The notes beneath the pieces are model-generated. The model searched no databases, was not told the origin of the DNA, and saw nothing but the letters and a program-made list of their open reading frames with translations. Shown piece by piece: positions 10,577-19,081 of a stretch of 64,000 nt of DNA. This DNA is from Bradyrhizobium diazoefficiens USDA 110 (lineage in GTDB: Bacteria > Pseudomonadota > Alphaproteobacteria > Rhizobiales > Xanthobacteraceae), in assembly GCF_000011365.1 (NCBI RefSeq), contig NC_004463.1, positions 5,814,001 through 5,878,000 on the forward strand, in the 5' to 3' direction. The position numbers and the translations under genes are program-made. Every line of letters begins with the position of its first letter. Within the stretch, counting starts at the first letter, position 1.

Positions 10577-11941
10577 TCAGTCGTTCTCGTAGCCGTACAC
10601 TTCCGGCAGGATGAAGATGGCGGCGAGCAATCCGATCAGCGGGAAGATCGCGACCATCAGCGTGGCATTCGCCTGCCCGATCGCAGCGAATACCGTCGGG
10701 AACAGGAAGATCGCCAGGAACGACGGCAGCTTCACGAACATGTAGGCGAAGCCGCTGGCGGTGCCGCGGTACTTCGGCTTGGCGACCATGGTCGGGATCG
10801 TCATGCAGTTCGACGCGTCCCAGTAATGGCCCCACAACATGGCAGCCGCTGCGAACGGCAGCAGGATCTTGTTGTCGGTGTAAAGCGCGAAGGCCGCGAC
10901 CAGCAACGAGGCCATCACGATCGAGAAGCCGGCGATCGCGATGCCGCGGTGGCCAATCTTCGGCGTCAACAGCGGCCCGACCCACCCGGACAGAGCGGCG
11001 AAGGAGAACAGCGCCATCGTCACCAGATTGATGCCGAGCACGCTCGACACACCGACCATCACGAACAGCACGGGCAGGTAGAACGCAAAGGTCGAGAACT
11101 CGCTCGCCTGGGTGAAACAAGCGATCCAGCCGTAGACCGTGGCGCGCCAGCGGATCGGATCCTTCTTGAGGTCGGCGAGGAACGCACGCGTGCTGGTCTT
11201 CGGAACCACCACATCCTGGTCCGGCAGCATGTCGAGATTGTCGTTGAACATCTCGCGCGCGACCTGCTTGGCCTCGCGGTAGCGTCCCTTCTGCACCAGC
11301 CACACCGCCGTCTCCGGCACGTCATGACGCATGATCAGGATGATCAGCGCCGGCACCGCGCCAAGGCCGAGCGTCACGCGCCACAGCATCTCGTGCTGCA
11401 TGTCGATCAGCAGGAAGATCACGATGACGCCGATGGTGAGCACTTCACCGACTGCGAACATGAACTGCCAGCGGTTGCCCATGACCTCGCGCTCACCCTT
11501 GGCCATGGATTCCATGATGTAGGTGTAGCCGGTCGAGATATCGGAGCCGAGCGGAATGCCGAGCAGGAAGCGGATCACGACGAGCCAACCGACGGTCGGC
11601 ACGAAAGCCTGCGCCAGCGCCAGCACGATGAACAGCACCATCGTCACCAGGAACATGACGCGGCGGCCGATCTTGTCGGAGAGCCAGCCGCCGAGCAGCG
11701 CGCCGATCAACGCGCCGCCCTGCGTACCGGCGGCGGCAAGACCCAGCATCAGCGGATCGGGATTGTACTGCTCCTTGATGAAGATCAGCACGAAGGCGAT
11801 CGAATAGAGATCCCAGGCCTCGACGAGGATCGAGGCCATCATCAGCCAGCCGACCTTGTTACCCTTGGGACTGTAGTTCGTGATCAGGTAGCGGACCGCG
11901 GCTTCGCTCGCGGTCGGTTGTGGCATCGCCATCGTCGACAT
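10577..11941 (-). CDS. MFS transporter (metabolite:H+ symporter type), probable sugar-acid permease
   Basis: 454 residues with twelve helices. It has the MFS loop motif GGWLSDKIGRRVMF after helix 2 and an RFLLGIPLGSDISTGYTYIMES segment in helix 4, as in the sugar-porter/MHS branch. GGAG/GGAAG sequences precede the ATG. The gene starts 24 bp after the GntR regulator and is probably co-transcribed with it. Both face, divergently, the dehydratase and dehydrogenase genes starting at 12907. That context suggests import of the sugar acid degraded by those enzymes. The substrate is inferred only from neighbours. Confidence 0.8.
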   Translation of the reverse strand: MSTMAMPQPTASEAAVRYLITNYSPKGNKVGWLMMASILVEAWDLYSIAFVLIFIKEQYNPDPLMLGLAAAGTQGGALIGALLGGWLSDKIGRRVMFLVTMVLFIVLALAQAFVPTVGWLVVIRFLLGIPLGSDISTGYTYIMESMAKGEREVMGNRWQFMFAVGEVLTIGVIVIFLLIDMQHEMLWRVTLGLGAVPALIILIMRHDVPETAVWLVQKGRYREAKQVAREMFNDNLDMLPDQDVVVPKTSTRAFLADLKKDPIRWRATVYGWIACFTQASEFSTFAFYLPVLFVMVGVSSVLGINLVTMALFSFAALSGWVGPLLTPKIGHRGIAIAGFSIVMASLLVAAFALYTDNKILLPFAAAAMLWGHYWDASNCMTIPTMVAKPKYRGTASGFAYMFVKLPSFLAIFLFPTVFAAIGQANATLMVAIFPLIGLLAAIFILPEVYGYEND

Positions 11942-11965
11942 TCTTCTTCCTTTCTCCAGAACTCT

Positions 11966-12733
11966 TTACGCGCCGAGCAGCGGCTCGATGCTGCAGTCGA
12001 GTAGGCGCGGGTCGATCCCCGCCTCCATGCCCGTGAACATCTCGCCCATGTAGTCGATCAGCGCATCGCTCGCCTTCACGGCGTCATCGACGCGGCGGCT
12101 GGCGACGGCTGCGAGAATGGCGAGATGATGGTCGATCGTGCCGGAAAGATCGGCCTGGCCCGGCATGAAGCGGTGGTGGATGTAGCCGATGCGGCGGTAC
12201 AGCGTGTGCAGCGGCCGCAGCGTGTGCACCAGGAACGGCTCGCCGGCCGCCTCCAGCACCAGCGCATCGATGCGGCGGTCGATGTGATTGAATTCGTCGA
12301 GGGTCAGGGTGGCGCGGCGCTCGCGCAGCAGGCGCTCGATGTGCAGCGCCTGATTACGGTGCGACAGGCTGGCGCGATCGGCCGCGAGCCGGACGACAAA
12401 GCGCTCCATGTCACGGCGCAAGGCCAGCAGCATCCGCTCGCGCGCAAGATCGATCGGCGCGATGTGCAGGCCGTGGCGCGGACGGATGATGATGAGCGTG
12501 TCGGCGGACAGACGATTGACGGCGTGATGCACCGGTGTGCGACCGAAGCCGGTGATGTGCTGCAATTCCAGCATCGTCATGAATTGTCCGGGCTTGAGCT
12601 CGCAGTGGACGAGGAGCTCTTCGATCCTCTGGTAAGCCAGCTCGAAGAAGTTGAGCCGGTTGCGCCGGGAGGGCTTGCCCTCGCCGTCGTCCTCGTTTCT
12701 CACCACCTCGAGCGCGCGCTTGCGCCGTGCCAT
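11966..12733 (-). CDS. GntR-family transcriptional regulator with FCD-like ligand domain
   Basis: 255 residues. The winged-helix DNA-binding region (AYQRIEELLVHCELKPGQFM ... ITGFGRTPVHHAVNRLS) occupies about 32-95. The C-terminal all-helical FCD-like domain carries conserved His/Asp positions (HLAILAAVASR, DALIDYMGEMF) that usually bind a metal and an organic-acid ligand. GntR/FCD proteins normally repress a divergent catabolic operon and are released by the substrate or an intermediate. A 16-bp palindrome at 12800-12815 in the shared promoter region is the natural operator candidate. It is likely to be the local regulator of the sugar-acid cluster. Confidence 0.85.
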   Translation of the reverse strand: MARRKRALEVVRNEDDGEGKPSRRNRLNFFELAYQRIEELLVHCELKPGQFMTMLELQHITGFGRTPVHHAVNRLSADTLIIIRPRHGLHIAPIDLARERMLLALRRDMERFVVRLAADRASLSHRNQALHIERLLRERRATLTLDEFNHIDRRIDALVLEAAGEPFLVHTLRPLHTLYRRIGYIHHRFMPGQADLSGTIDHHLAILAAVASRRVDDAVKASDALIDYMGEMFTGMEAGIDPRLLDCSIEPLLGA

Positions 12734-12799
12734 GTCGTCCTCCTGTCAGCCGCGCTCTCATTGCTGGGTGGCGCCTATTTGTGGCACCCTTAAAACATG

Positions 12800-12815
12800 T
12801 TGTGATATATTACAA
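12800..12815. promoter_or_regulatory. Candidate GntR operator palindrome
   Basis: TTGTGATATATTACAA is symmetric except for one base pair in each arm (TTGTnATATATnACAA). It lies in the divergent promoter region between the GntR gene and the dehydratase gene, and the TTGT..ACAA ends resemble operators of FCD-type GntR proteins. Confidence 0.6.
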
Positions 12816-12839
12816 GCAGGCGTAAGACTTCGGCGCGAC

Positions 12840-12855
12840 CTGCAGCATGCTGCAG
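12840..12855. promoter_or_regulatory. Perfect 16-bp palindrome in the divergent promoter
   Basis: CTGCAGCATGCTGCAG is a perfect palindrome 24 bp downstream of the first one and about 50 bp before the dehydratase start. It may be a second regulator site or a small hairpin in the 5' leader. Confidence 0.45.
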
Positions 12856-12906
12856 TGCGAAATGAGACTTCAGGCGCGAGGCGCCTGTGATGGGAGGATT
12901 GTTGCC

Positions 12907-14106
12907 GTGAAGATCACGTCGATCGAGACGCTGCGCACCGAGGAATTTTCCAACGTCATCTGGGTGCGCGTCCACACCGACACGGGCATGATCGGTCTCG
13001 GCGAAACCTTCTATGGCGCGGGCGCGGTCGAAGCGCAGATCCACGATACGTTCGCCGGCCGCCTGCTCGGCCGCAATCCCCTGCACATCGAAGCGATCCA
13101 CCGCGACATGCTGAACCTGCCGATGGCGCAATCCTCGACCGGTGTCGAGTATCGCGCCGCTTCAGCGATCGACATCGCGCTGTGGGACCTGTTCGGCAAG
13201 GTCTGCAATCAGCCGGTACACCAGATGCTCGGCGGCCTCTGCCGCGACAAGCAGCGCATCTACAACACCTGCGCCGGCACGCAATATGTCCGCTCCACCA
13301 ATATCAGCCCGGTCGCGAACTGGAATCTCGGTGCCTCCAAGGGTCCCTATGAGGACCTCGACGGCTTCATGCACCACGCCGACGCGCTCGCCGAAAGCCT
13401 TCTGGAGAGCGGCATCTCCGCAATGAAGATCTGGCCGTTCGATCCGGCGGCCCAGGAGAACAAGGGGCTCTACATCACCGCTGCGCAGATGAAACGGGCG
13501 ATCGAGCCGTTCGAGAAGATCCGCAAGGCGGTCGGCGACAAGATGGAGATCATGGTCGAGCTCCATTCGCTGTGGAACCTGCCGACCGCCAAGCAGATCG
13601 CGCGCGCGCTCGAGCCCTACAAGCCGACCTGGTACGAAGACCCGATCCGCATGAACTCGCCGCAGGCGCTCGCCGAATATGCGCGTTCGACCGACGTCTG
13701 GGTCTGCGCCAGCGAGACGCTGGGCTCGCGCTTCCCCTACAAGGACATGCTCGACCGCGACGCCATGCATGTGGTGATGGCGGATCTGTGCTGGACCGGC
13801 GGCCTCACCGAAGGCCGCAAGATCGCGGCGATGGCCGAGACCTATCACCGGCCCTTTGCTCCTCATGATTGCATCGGCCCGATCGGCTTCATCGCCGCCA
13901 TCCACATGTCGTTCAGCCAGCCCAACACGCTGATCCAGGAATCGGTGCGCGCCTTCTACAAGGGCTGGTACAACGAGCTCGTCACCACGATGCCTGTTAT
14001 CAAGGACGGCTATGTCTTCCCGATGGAAGGCCCCGGCCTTGGCGTGGACCTGCTGCCTGCGGTATTCGACCGCAGCGATCTCACCGTGCGCCGCTCCAAC
14101 GTCTGA
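12907..14106 (+). CDS. Mandelate racemase/muconate lactonizing enzyme-family sugar-acid dehydratase
   Basis: 399 residues from GTG 12907, with GGAGGA 8 bases upstream. It is an enolase-superfamily barrel with an N-terminal capping domain. Likely active-site elements are the KxW pair MKIW (Lys174), metal-ligand positions MVELH (Glu218, His220), YEDP (Glu244) and ASETLG (Glu270), and the C-terminal general base APHDCIGP (His320). This pattern is that of acid-sugar dehydratases such as gluconate, galactonate or mannonate dehydratases. The two next genes resemble gluconate 5-dehydrogenase and idonate dehydrogenase, so a six-carbon aldonate is a likely substrate. The exact sugar cannot be read from the sequence. 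Confidence 0.8.
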   Translation: MKITSIETLRTEEFSNVIWVRVHTDTGMIGLGETFYGAGAVEAQIHDTFAGRLLGRNPLHIEAIHRDMLNLPMAQSSTGVEYRAASAIDIALWDLFGKVCNQPVHQMLGGLCRDKQRIYNTCAGTQYVRSTNISPVANWNLGASKGPYEDLDGFMHHADALAESLLESGISAMKIWPFDPAAQENKGLYITAAQMKRAIEPFEKIRKAVGDKMEIMVELHSLWNLPTAKQIARALEPYKPTWYEDPIRMNSPQALAEYARSTDVWVCASETLGSRFPYKDMLDRDAMHVVMADLCWTGGLTEGRKIAAMAETYHRPFAPHDCIGPIGFIAAIHMSFSQPNTLIQESVRAFYKGWYNELVTTMPVIKDGYVFPMEGPGLGVDLLPAVFDRSDLTVRRSNV

Positions 14107-14118
14107 GGATTTCTTGAG

Positions 14119-14886
14119 ATGAGCACCGCCCTTTTCGACCTTTCCGGCCACACCGCGCTCGTGACCGGCTCCTCCCGCGGGCTCGGCCGCGCCATCGCCG
14201 AGGGCATGGCCAAGGCCGGCGCCAGGCTGATCATCAACGGCGTCGATCCCAAGCGCGTCGAGCAGGCCGTCGCCGAGTTTCGCGCCGCCGGCTACCTGGC
14301 CGAAGGCGCAGCCTTCAACGTAACGGACGAGCCGGCGATCGTCGCCGCCTTCAACGACTTCGACAAGAAGGGCATTGAGGTCGACATTCTCGTCAACAAT
14401 GCCGGCATCCAGCACCGCAAGCCGCTGGTCGAGTTCACCACCGACGAATGGCGCAAGGTGATCGAGACTGACCTGACCAGCGCCTTCGTGATCGGCCGCG
14501 AGGCCGGCAAGCGCATGATCCCGCGCAAGCGCGGCAAGATCATCAATATCGGCTCGCTCGGCAGCGAGCTCGCACGTCCCACCATCGCGCCCTACACGGC
14601 AGCGAAGGGCGGCATCAAGAACCTGACCCGCTCGATGGCGGTGGAATGGGCCCAGCACGGCATCCAGGCCAATGCGATCGGCCCCGGCTACATGCTGACC
14701 GACATGAACGAGGCGCTGGTCAACAACACCGATTTCAACAACTGGCTGATGGGCCGCATCCCCTCCAAGCGCTGGGGCAGACCGGACGAGCTGGTCGGCG
14801 CGGCGATCTTCCTGGCGTCGGACGCCTCCACTTACGTCAACGGCCAGATCATCTATGTCGACGGCGGCATGATCGCCGCGATGTGA
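14119..14886 (+). CDS. SDR oxidoreductase, gluconate 5-dehydrogenase-like
   Basis: 255 residues. Classical short-chain dehydrogenase: cofactor loop TGSSRGLGRAIA (17-28), NNAG at 93-96, catalytic Ser146, Tyr159 and Lys163 (YTAAK), and C-terminal DGGMIAAM. Sequence features such as LFDLSGHTALVTG and GIQHRKPLVEF resemble IdnO/gluconate 5-dehydrogenase, which interconverts gluconate and 5-keto-gluconate using NAD(P)H. It lies 12 bp after the dehydratase and 26 bp before the zinc dehydrogenase, so the three form an operon. Confidence 0.8.
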   Translation: MSTALFDLSGHTALVTGSSRGLGRAIAEGMAKAGARLIINGVDPKRVEQAVAEFRAAGYLAEGAAFNVTDEPAIVAAFNDFDKKGIEVDILVNNAGIQHRKPLVEFTTDEWRKVIETDLTSAFVIGREAGKRMIPRKRGKIINIGSLGSELARPTIAPYTAAKGGIKNLTRSMAVEWAQHGIQANAIGPGYMLTDMNEALVNNTDFNNWLMGRIPSKRWGRPDELVGAAIFLASDASTYVNGQIIYVDGGMIAAM

Positions 14887-14912
14887 TCGCGAAACGCTAA
14901 GGGAAAGAGACC

Positions 14913-15944
14913 ATGCGCGCCGTCGTCATTCACGCCCCGAAAGACCTGCGGATCGACAGCTATCCCGATCCGGCACCCGGCCCGGGCGAGGTCCGCGTCA
15001 AGATCGCCAATGGCGGCATCTGCGGCTCGGACCTGCATTACTACCATCACGGCGGCTTCGGCGTCGTGCGCATCCAGCAGCCGATGGCGCTGGGCCATGA
15101 GATCGCCGGCGTGGTCGCGGCCGTCGGTGACGGCGTGACCAGCGTGAAGCCGGGCACGCGCGTCGCCGTCAATCCGAGCAAGCCGTGCGGCAAGTGCCTG
15201 CATTGCCAGGAGGGGATGCGCAACCAATGCCTCGACATGCGCTTCCTCGGCAGCGCGATGCGCTTTCCCCATGTGCAGGGCGGCTTTCGCGAGTTCCTCA
15301 CGATCGATGCGACGCAGGCCGTACCGATCGCGGATGAGCTGTCGCTGGCCGAGGCCGCGGTCGCCGAGCCGCTCGCGGTTTGCCTGCATGCCGGCAAGCA
15401 GGCCGGCCCCCTCCTCGGCAAGCGCGTGCTGATCACCGGCTGCGGCCCGATCGGTGCACTGATGATCCTGGTCTCGCGTTTCGGCGGGGCGTCCGAGATC
15501 GTGGTGACCGATGTCGCCGACGCGCCGCTGGCGGTCGCCAGAAAGCTCGGTGCCACCCACGCCATCAACGTCGCGACCCATGCCACCGCGCTCGATCCCT
15601 GGCGCGCCGGCAAGGGCGTGTTCGACACGCTGTTCGAGGCTTCCGGCAACCAGGCTGCGCTCCGCACCGCGCTCGACGTGCTCAGGCCCGGCGCCACGCT
15701 GGTGCAGCTCGGCCTCGGCGGCGAGATGACGCTGCCGATCAACTCCATCGTCGCCAAGGAATTGCAGCTCCGCGGCACCTTCCGCTTCGATCCCGAGTTC
15801 GAGCTCGCGGTGCGGCTGATGGGCGAAGGCCTGATCGACGTCAAGCCGCTGATCACGGCCACCATGCCGTTCGAGAACGCGGTCGCCGCCTTCGAGCTTG
15901 CCAGCGACCGTTCGCAGTCGATGAAGGTGCAGCTGTCGTTCTAG
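14913..15944 (+). CDS. Zinc-dependent alcohol dehydrogenase, L-idonate 5-dehydrogenase-like
   Basis: 343 residues of the medium-chain dehydrogenase family. Catalytic zinc ligands are Cys37 and His62-Glu63 (ICGSDLH, GHE). The structural zinc site has four cysteines at 92, 95, 98 and 106 (CGKCLHC). The nucleotide-binding fold carries TGCGPIGALM. The IdnD group oxidises L-idonate to 5-keto-gluconate, which the SDR encoded just upstream could reduce to gluconate. AAGGGAAAGAG precedes the ATG. The gene ends overlapping by 4 bp the end of the convergent gene at 15941. Confidence 0.8.
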   Translation: MRAVVIHAPKDLRIDSYPDPAPGPGEVRVKIANGGICGSDLHYYHHGGFGVVRIQQPMALGHEIAGVVAAVGDGVTSVKPGTRVAVNPSKPCGKCLHCQEGMRNQCLDMRFLGSAMRFPHVQGGFREFLTIDATQAVPIADELSLAEAAVAEPLAVCLHAGKQAGPLLGKRVLITGCGPIGALMILVSRFGGASEIVVTDVADAPLAVARKLGATHAINVATHATALDPWRAGKGVFDTLFEASGNQAALRTALDVLRPGATLVQLGLGGEMTLPINSIVAKELQLRGTFRFDPEFELAVRLMGEGLIDVKPLITATMPFENAVAAFELASDRSQSMKVQLSF

Positions 15945-16816
15945 GGCTTTGCCTGGCTCTCGATCAGCCGGTCGCTGACCAGCCGTACGGCGCCGCGCTT
16001 CCAGGAATAGTCCGCGCCCATGCGCAGGCCGCTGTCACCGCGCGCCAGCACCGCCCCGGTCCTGGCATCGCGGAGCTGGAAGCCGAGCGTGTATTCGGTG
16101 CGGCTGACCCGCCGCACCACGCCGATCAGCGACTGGTCCGCGCCGAGCTTTTGCGCAATCGCGGCCTCGCAGCCGCCACAGTCGCGCAAGGCACGCGCCT
16201 TCACCGCCTCGCCGCTGATATCGACGATACGGTAGCGGCCGGACTGGCCCAGGGCCTCACGCACGCTGCCGGTGACCTCGGCCAGGTATGACGCATCCGA
16301 AGCGGCCGAGGCGCCCGCCGAAGCTGCGGTCGTGTCCTCGAGCTCGAAATCGAACACCGCCAGCGCGACCGGCGCCGGCGTGCTGAGCGCGGCCATCACC
16401 TCGCGGGAGACAAAAATCTCGGCGCGCTCCCAGGATTCATCATTGTCGCCGCGGAAGGTGTAGAGCTTGTCCATCACGAGCCTCTTCGCGCCGACGTCGA
16501 TCACGGCGACCTTGGCCCATTGCACCAGCGTGCTCGTCTTCTGGATGCCGCCGATAACCTTGAAGGCCGCGCCGTCCTGCGCCGACGGCACTGGCCGGTA
16601 GCGGCCGTCCGCACTGATATCGCGCCTGAGCGCGGCCATGAACGCCGACAGCCGCCGCTCATGGGCGGCGGTCTGGTTGGCCGGCTCGGCCGACGTATCG
16701 GTATAGCTGAAATCGTCCATGGCAACGCCGATGGCCGCCCCGGCACCGGCTGGCGAATAGGCCGCCGGGAGGACGACAAGGAGAAAAGCAGAGCAGATCA
16801 ACCGGGACAGGTGCAT
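15941..16816 (-). CDS. Secreted DUF2380/DUF3280-like protein of unknown function
   Basis: 291 residues from ATG 16816; an upstream in-frame extension to 16912 is arginine-rich and less likely because MHLSRLICSAFLLVVLPAAY makes a clean signal peptide at the chosen start. The mature part has two repeats of a DUF2380-like pattern, each pairing a 'GVAMDDFSYTDTSAEP' or 'ALAVFDFELEDTT' strand with a later Rossmann-like segment (DISADGRYRPVP; ALGQSGRYRIVD). It also has a Cys pair (RDCGGCEAAIAQ). It is likely periplasmic. It lies back to back with a two-component system, which suggests a shared stimulus, but no function is established. Confidence 0.6.
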   Translation of the reverse strand: MHLSRLICSAFLLVVLPAAYSPAGAGAAIGVAMDDFSYTDTSAEPANQTAAHERRLSAFMAALRRDISADGRYRPVPSAQDGAAFKVIGGIQKTSTLVQWAKVAVIDVGAKRLVMDKLYTFRGDNDESWERAEIFVSREVMAALSTPAPVALAVFDFELEDTTAASAGASAASDASYLAEVTGSVREALGQSGRYRIVDISGEAVKARALRDCGGCEAAIAQKLGADQSLIGVVRRVSRTEYTLGFQLRDARTGAVLARGDSGLRMGADYSWKRGAVRLVSDRLIESQAKP

Positions 16817-17007
16817 GAGCGGGCCTCGTGTGACGGAGCGGCGCGAAAATCTGGATGGCCGCCTCTCGCCATGCAACCGTGCCCGTCCCGGCGAACGCCG
16901 GGAAATTTTCACGACGTTGCACTGCGGTAGAGCACAGCGCTTTCCGCCGCTTGCGTTCTGCCGTTTAATGCGGTGGCGACAAACCCGTTCGCGCCAGGTG
17001 CCTGCCG

Positions 17008-18390
17008 ATGTGGAACCGCCCGAGATTCGATCTCAAGGTCCGTCTGACGTTGCGCGTGGCCGCAATATCGGCCGCCTGCTTCGCCGCGATCTCCGCCTAT
17101 TTCCTTGTAACGGCTGATCGCGAGGCGCATGCGCGCATCGACGGTATCGCCGCCATCGTGGCGAAGTCGCTGGAGCTGCAACAGGGCAAGGTCCAGTGGG
17201 TGGCGAACCCGCGCTCGGACTTCCCCAACCTTGACCCCGTATCGGCCTATGTGATGACGCCCGGCCTGTGCCTGGCATTCCGTGGCGCGAACGGCGAGAT
17301 ACTCCAGCGGTTCTGCAGTGGCGCGCCTACTCCGGCAAACCCGCCGCCGCAGGTCTTCGCGGCCTTCTATCGCAGCCTGTTCGACCCCGGCCGTGAGGCA
17401 GCGCGGCCAGTGATCGTGCGCGGAGCGAAGCTCGGCGAGACCGTGGTCTCGGTCGATCCGGCCGTGCAGACGGCGGAGGCATGGCACGAGGCCGGCCGCC
17501 TGATGATTGCGCTTGCGATCGCACTGCCGCTGCTCTGCGCACTGGTCTATGCGGCACTGGCGCGGGCGCTGCGCCCCACCCGCATGATCCGCACCGGCCT
17601 CGAACGAATCGCCGCCAATGACCTCACCGCGCGGCTGCCGCCGTTCGACCTCGCCGAGCTCTCCGCCATCCGCGACGTCTTCAACCATCTCGCCGAAAGC
17701 CTCGACACCGCGCTTGCCGAGCGCAGCGAGCTGACGCGAAAGCTGATCGCGCTCCAGGACGAGGAGCGCCGCCATCTCGCGCGCGAGCTGCACGACGAGT
17801 TCGGCCAGTCACTGGCCGCCATCCGCGCGCTCGCCGCATCCGCCCGCCAGACCGCCGTGCAGGACTGCCCTTCCCTGCTGTCCGAGTGCGACGGCATCGC
17901 ACGGACCGCAACCGGCATGATGGAGATGCTGCGCGGCACGCTGTTCAGACTGCGTCCGCCCGATGTCGAAGAGCTCGGGCTGGTCGCCAGCCTCGAAGGC
18001 CTGGTCGCCGGCTGGAACGGTCGCAGCCGCGGCGAGACGCGGTTTGCGATCCGCTTCGACGGCGCCTTCGAGACCCTGCCGGCCGCGATCAGCGCCAGCC
18101 TCTATCGCATCGTGCAGGAGGCTCTCACCAACGCCGCCAAGCATGCCGGCGCAACCAAGGTGAGTCTGGAACTGACGATGCGTGCCGACGAGATCGCGCT
18201 TGCGATCGACGACGACGGACGGTCGAGCGATCCCGCCGCGAAATCCGGAATGGGCCTGCTCGGCATGCGCGAGCGCGTCGCGGCCCTGCGTGGCAAATTG
18301 AGCTTCGAGGCCGGACCGCATGGCGGCACTGCGCTGCGCGTCACCATCCCTGTCGCGGCCGATCGGCCGGTGCTGGAGCGGGCGGCATGA
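17008..18390 (+). CDS. Sensor histidine kinase, NarX/UhpB (HisKA_3) type with HAMP
   Basis: 460 residues. Transmembrane helix 1 is near residues 15-32, followed by a periplasmic sensor of about 130 residues, helix 2 near 160-185 (LMIALAIALPLLCALVYAAL), and HAMP near 185-240. The HisKA_3 phosphorylation helix is LARELHDEFGQSLAAIR (His about 262), and the HATPase has QEALTNAAKHAGA and GMGLLGMRERVAAL. It autophosphorylates on histidine and should pass phosphate to the LuxR-type regulator whose ATG overlaps its stop (ATGA). A secreted protein gene lies divergently upstream. Confidence 0.9.
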   Translation: MWNRPRFDLKVRLTLRVAAISAACFAAISAYFLVTADREAHARIDGIAAIVAKSLELQQGKVQWVANPRSDFPNLDPVSAYVMTPGLCLAFRGANGEILQRFCSGAPTPANPPPQVFAAFYRSLFDPGREAARPVIVRGAKLGETVVSVDPAVQTAEAWHEAGRLMIALAIALPLLCALVYAALARALRPTRMIRTGLERIAANDLTARLPPFDLAELSAIRDVFNHLAESLDTALAERSELTRKLIALQDEERRHLARELHDEFGQSLAAIRALAASARQTAVQDCPSLLSECDGIARTATGMMEMLRGTLFRLRPPDVEELGLVASLEGLVAGWNGRSRGETRFAIRFDGAFETLPAAISASLYRIVQEALTNAAKHAGATKVSLELTMRADEIALAIDDDGRSSDPAAKSGMGLLGMRERVAALRGKLSFEAGPHGGTALRVTIPVAADRPVLERAA

Positions 18391-19049
18391 GCGCGGGCGA
18401 TGCGACCATCCTGCTGGTCGACGACCATTCCGTCGTCCGCGAAGGCTATCGCTCGGTGCTCCAGAAGCAGCCGGGCCTGCGCGTCGTCGCCGAAGCCGCC
18501 GACGGCGCGGAGGCCTACCGTCTCTTCAAATCCGTGGCGCCCGACCTCGTCATCATGGATCTGAGCATGCCCGGCATCGGCGGCATCGAGGCTGTCAGGC
18601 GGATCAGGCAGTGGGACAAGGGCGCGAGAATCCTCGTCTTCACCATGCACCAGAATGCGGGCTTTGCCGTGCAGGCGATCCGCGCCGGCGCGAGGGGCTA
18701 TGTCACCAAGACCAGTCCGCCCGAAACGCTGGTGCGCGCGGTGATGGACGTGCTCGCGGGCCGGATCGCCATCAGCCCCGACATCGACCACGAACTCGCA
18801 CTGAGCCGCATCAGCGGCGAGAGCTCGGCTGCCGACGTCCTCACGCCGCGCGAGTTCGAGGTGCTGCGGCTGCTGCTGGCCGAGGAGTCGACGGAGGAGA
18901 TCGCCGAGACGCTCCACGTCAGCCCGAAGACGGTGGCAAACCTGCATTCGCTGATCAAGGACAAGCTCGGCGTCGACTCCGACATCGAGCTGGTCCGCCT
19001 GGCGCTGCGTCAGGGACTGTTGACGCAGGTCGATCTCGGCAAGGCCTGA
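18387..19049 (+). CDS. NarL/FixJ-family response regulator with LuxR HTH
   Basis: 220 residues from ATG 18387, which overlaps the kinase stop codon. The receiver domain carries VDDHS at 11-15, phosphorylatable Asp58 (VIMDLSMPG) and a Thr/Lys switch (TMHQ, VTKTS). The C-terminal GerE helix-turn-helix is LTPREFEVLRLLLAEESTEE with VSPKTVANLHSLIKDKL. It is the partner of the preceding kinase. Targets are not visible; the divergent gene at 15941-16816 is a possible one. Confidence 0.9.
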   Translation: MSAGDATILLVDDHSVVREGYRSVLQKQPGLRVVAEAADGAEAYRLFKSVAPDLVIMDLSMPGIGGIEAVRRIRQWDKGARILVFTMHQNAGFAVQAIRAGARGYVTKTSPPETLVRAVMDVLAGRIAISPDIDHELALSRISGESSAADVLTPREFEVLRLLLAEESTEEIAETLHVSPKTVANLHSLIKDKLGVDSDIELVRLALRQGLLTQVDLGKA

Positions 19050-19081
19050 TCGCCGCTTGCGCTCTCCCGCCTGGCGGCGGA

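Noticed and set aside
13162..14658. Long minus-strand frame across the dehydratase and SDR genes
   Set aside because: It spans two well-recognised genes on the opposite strand and has no family features.
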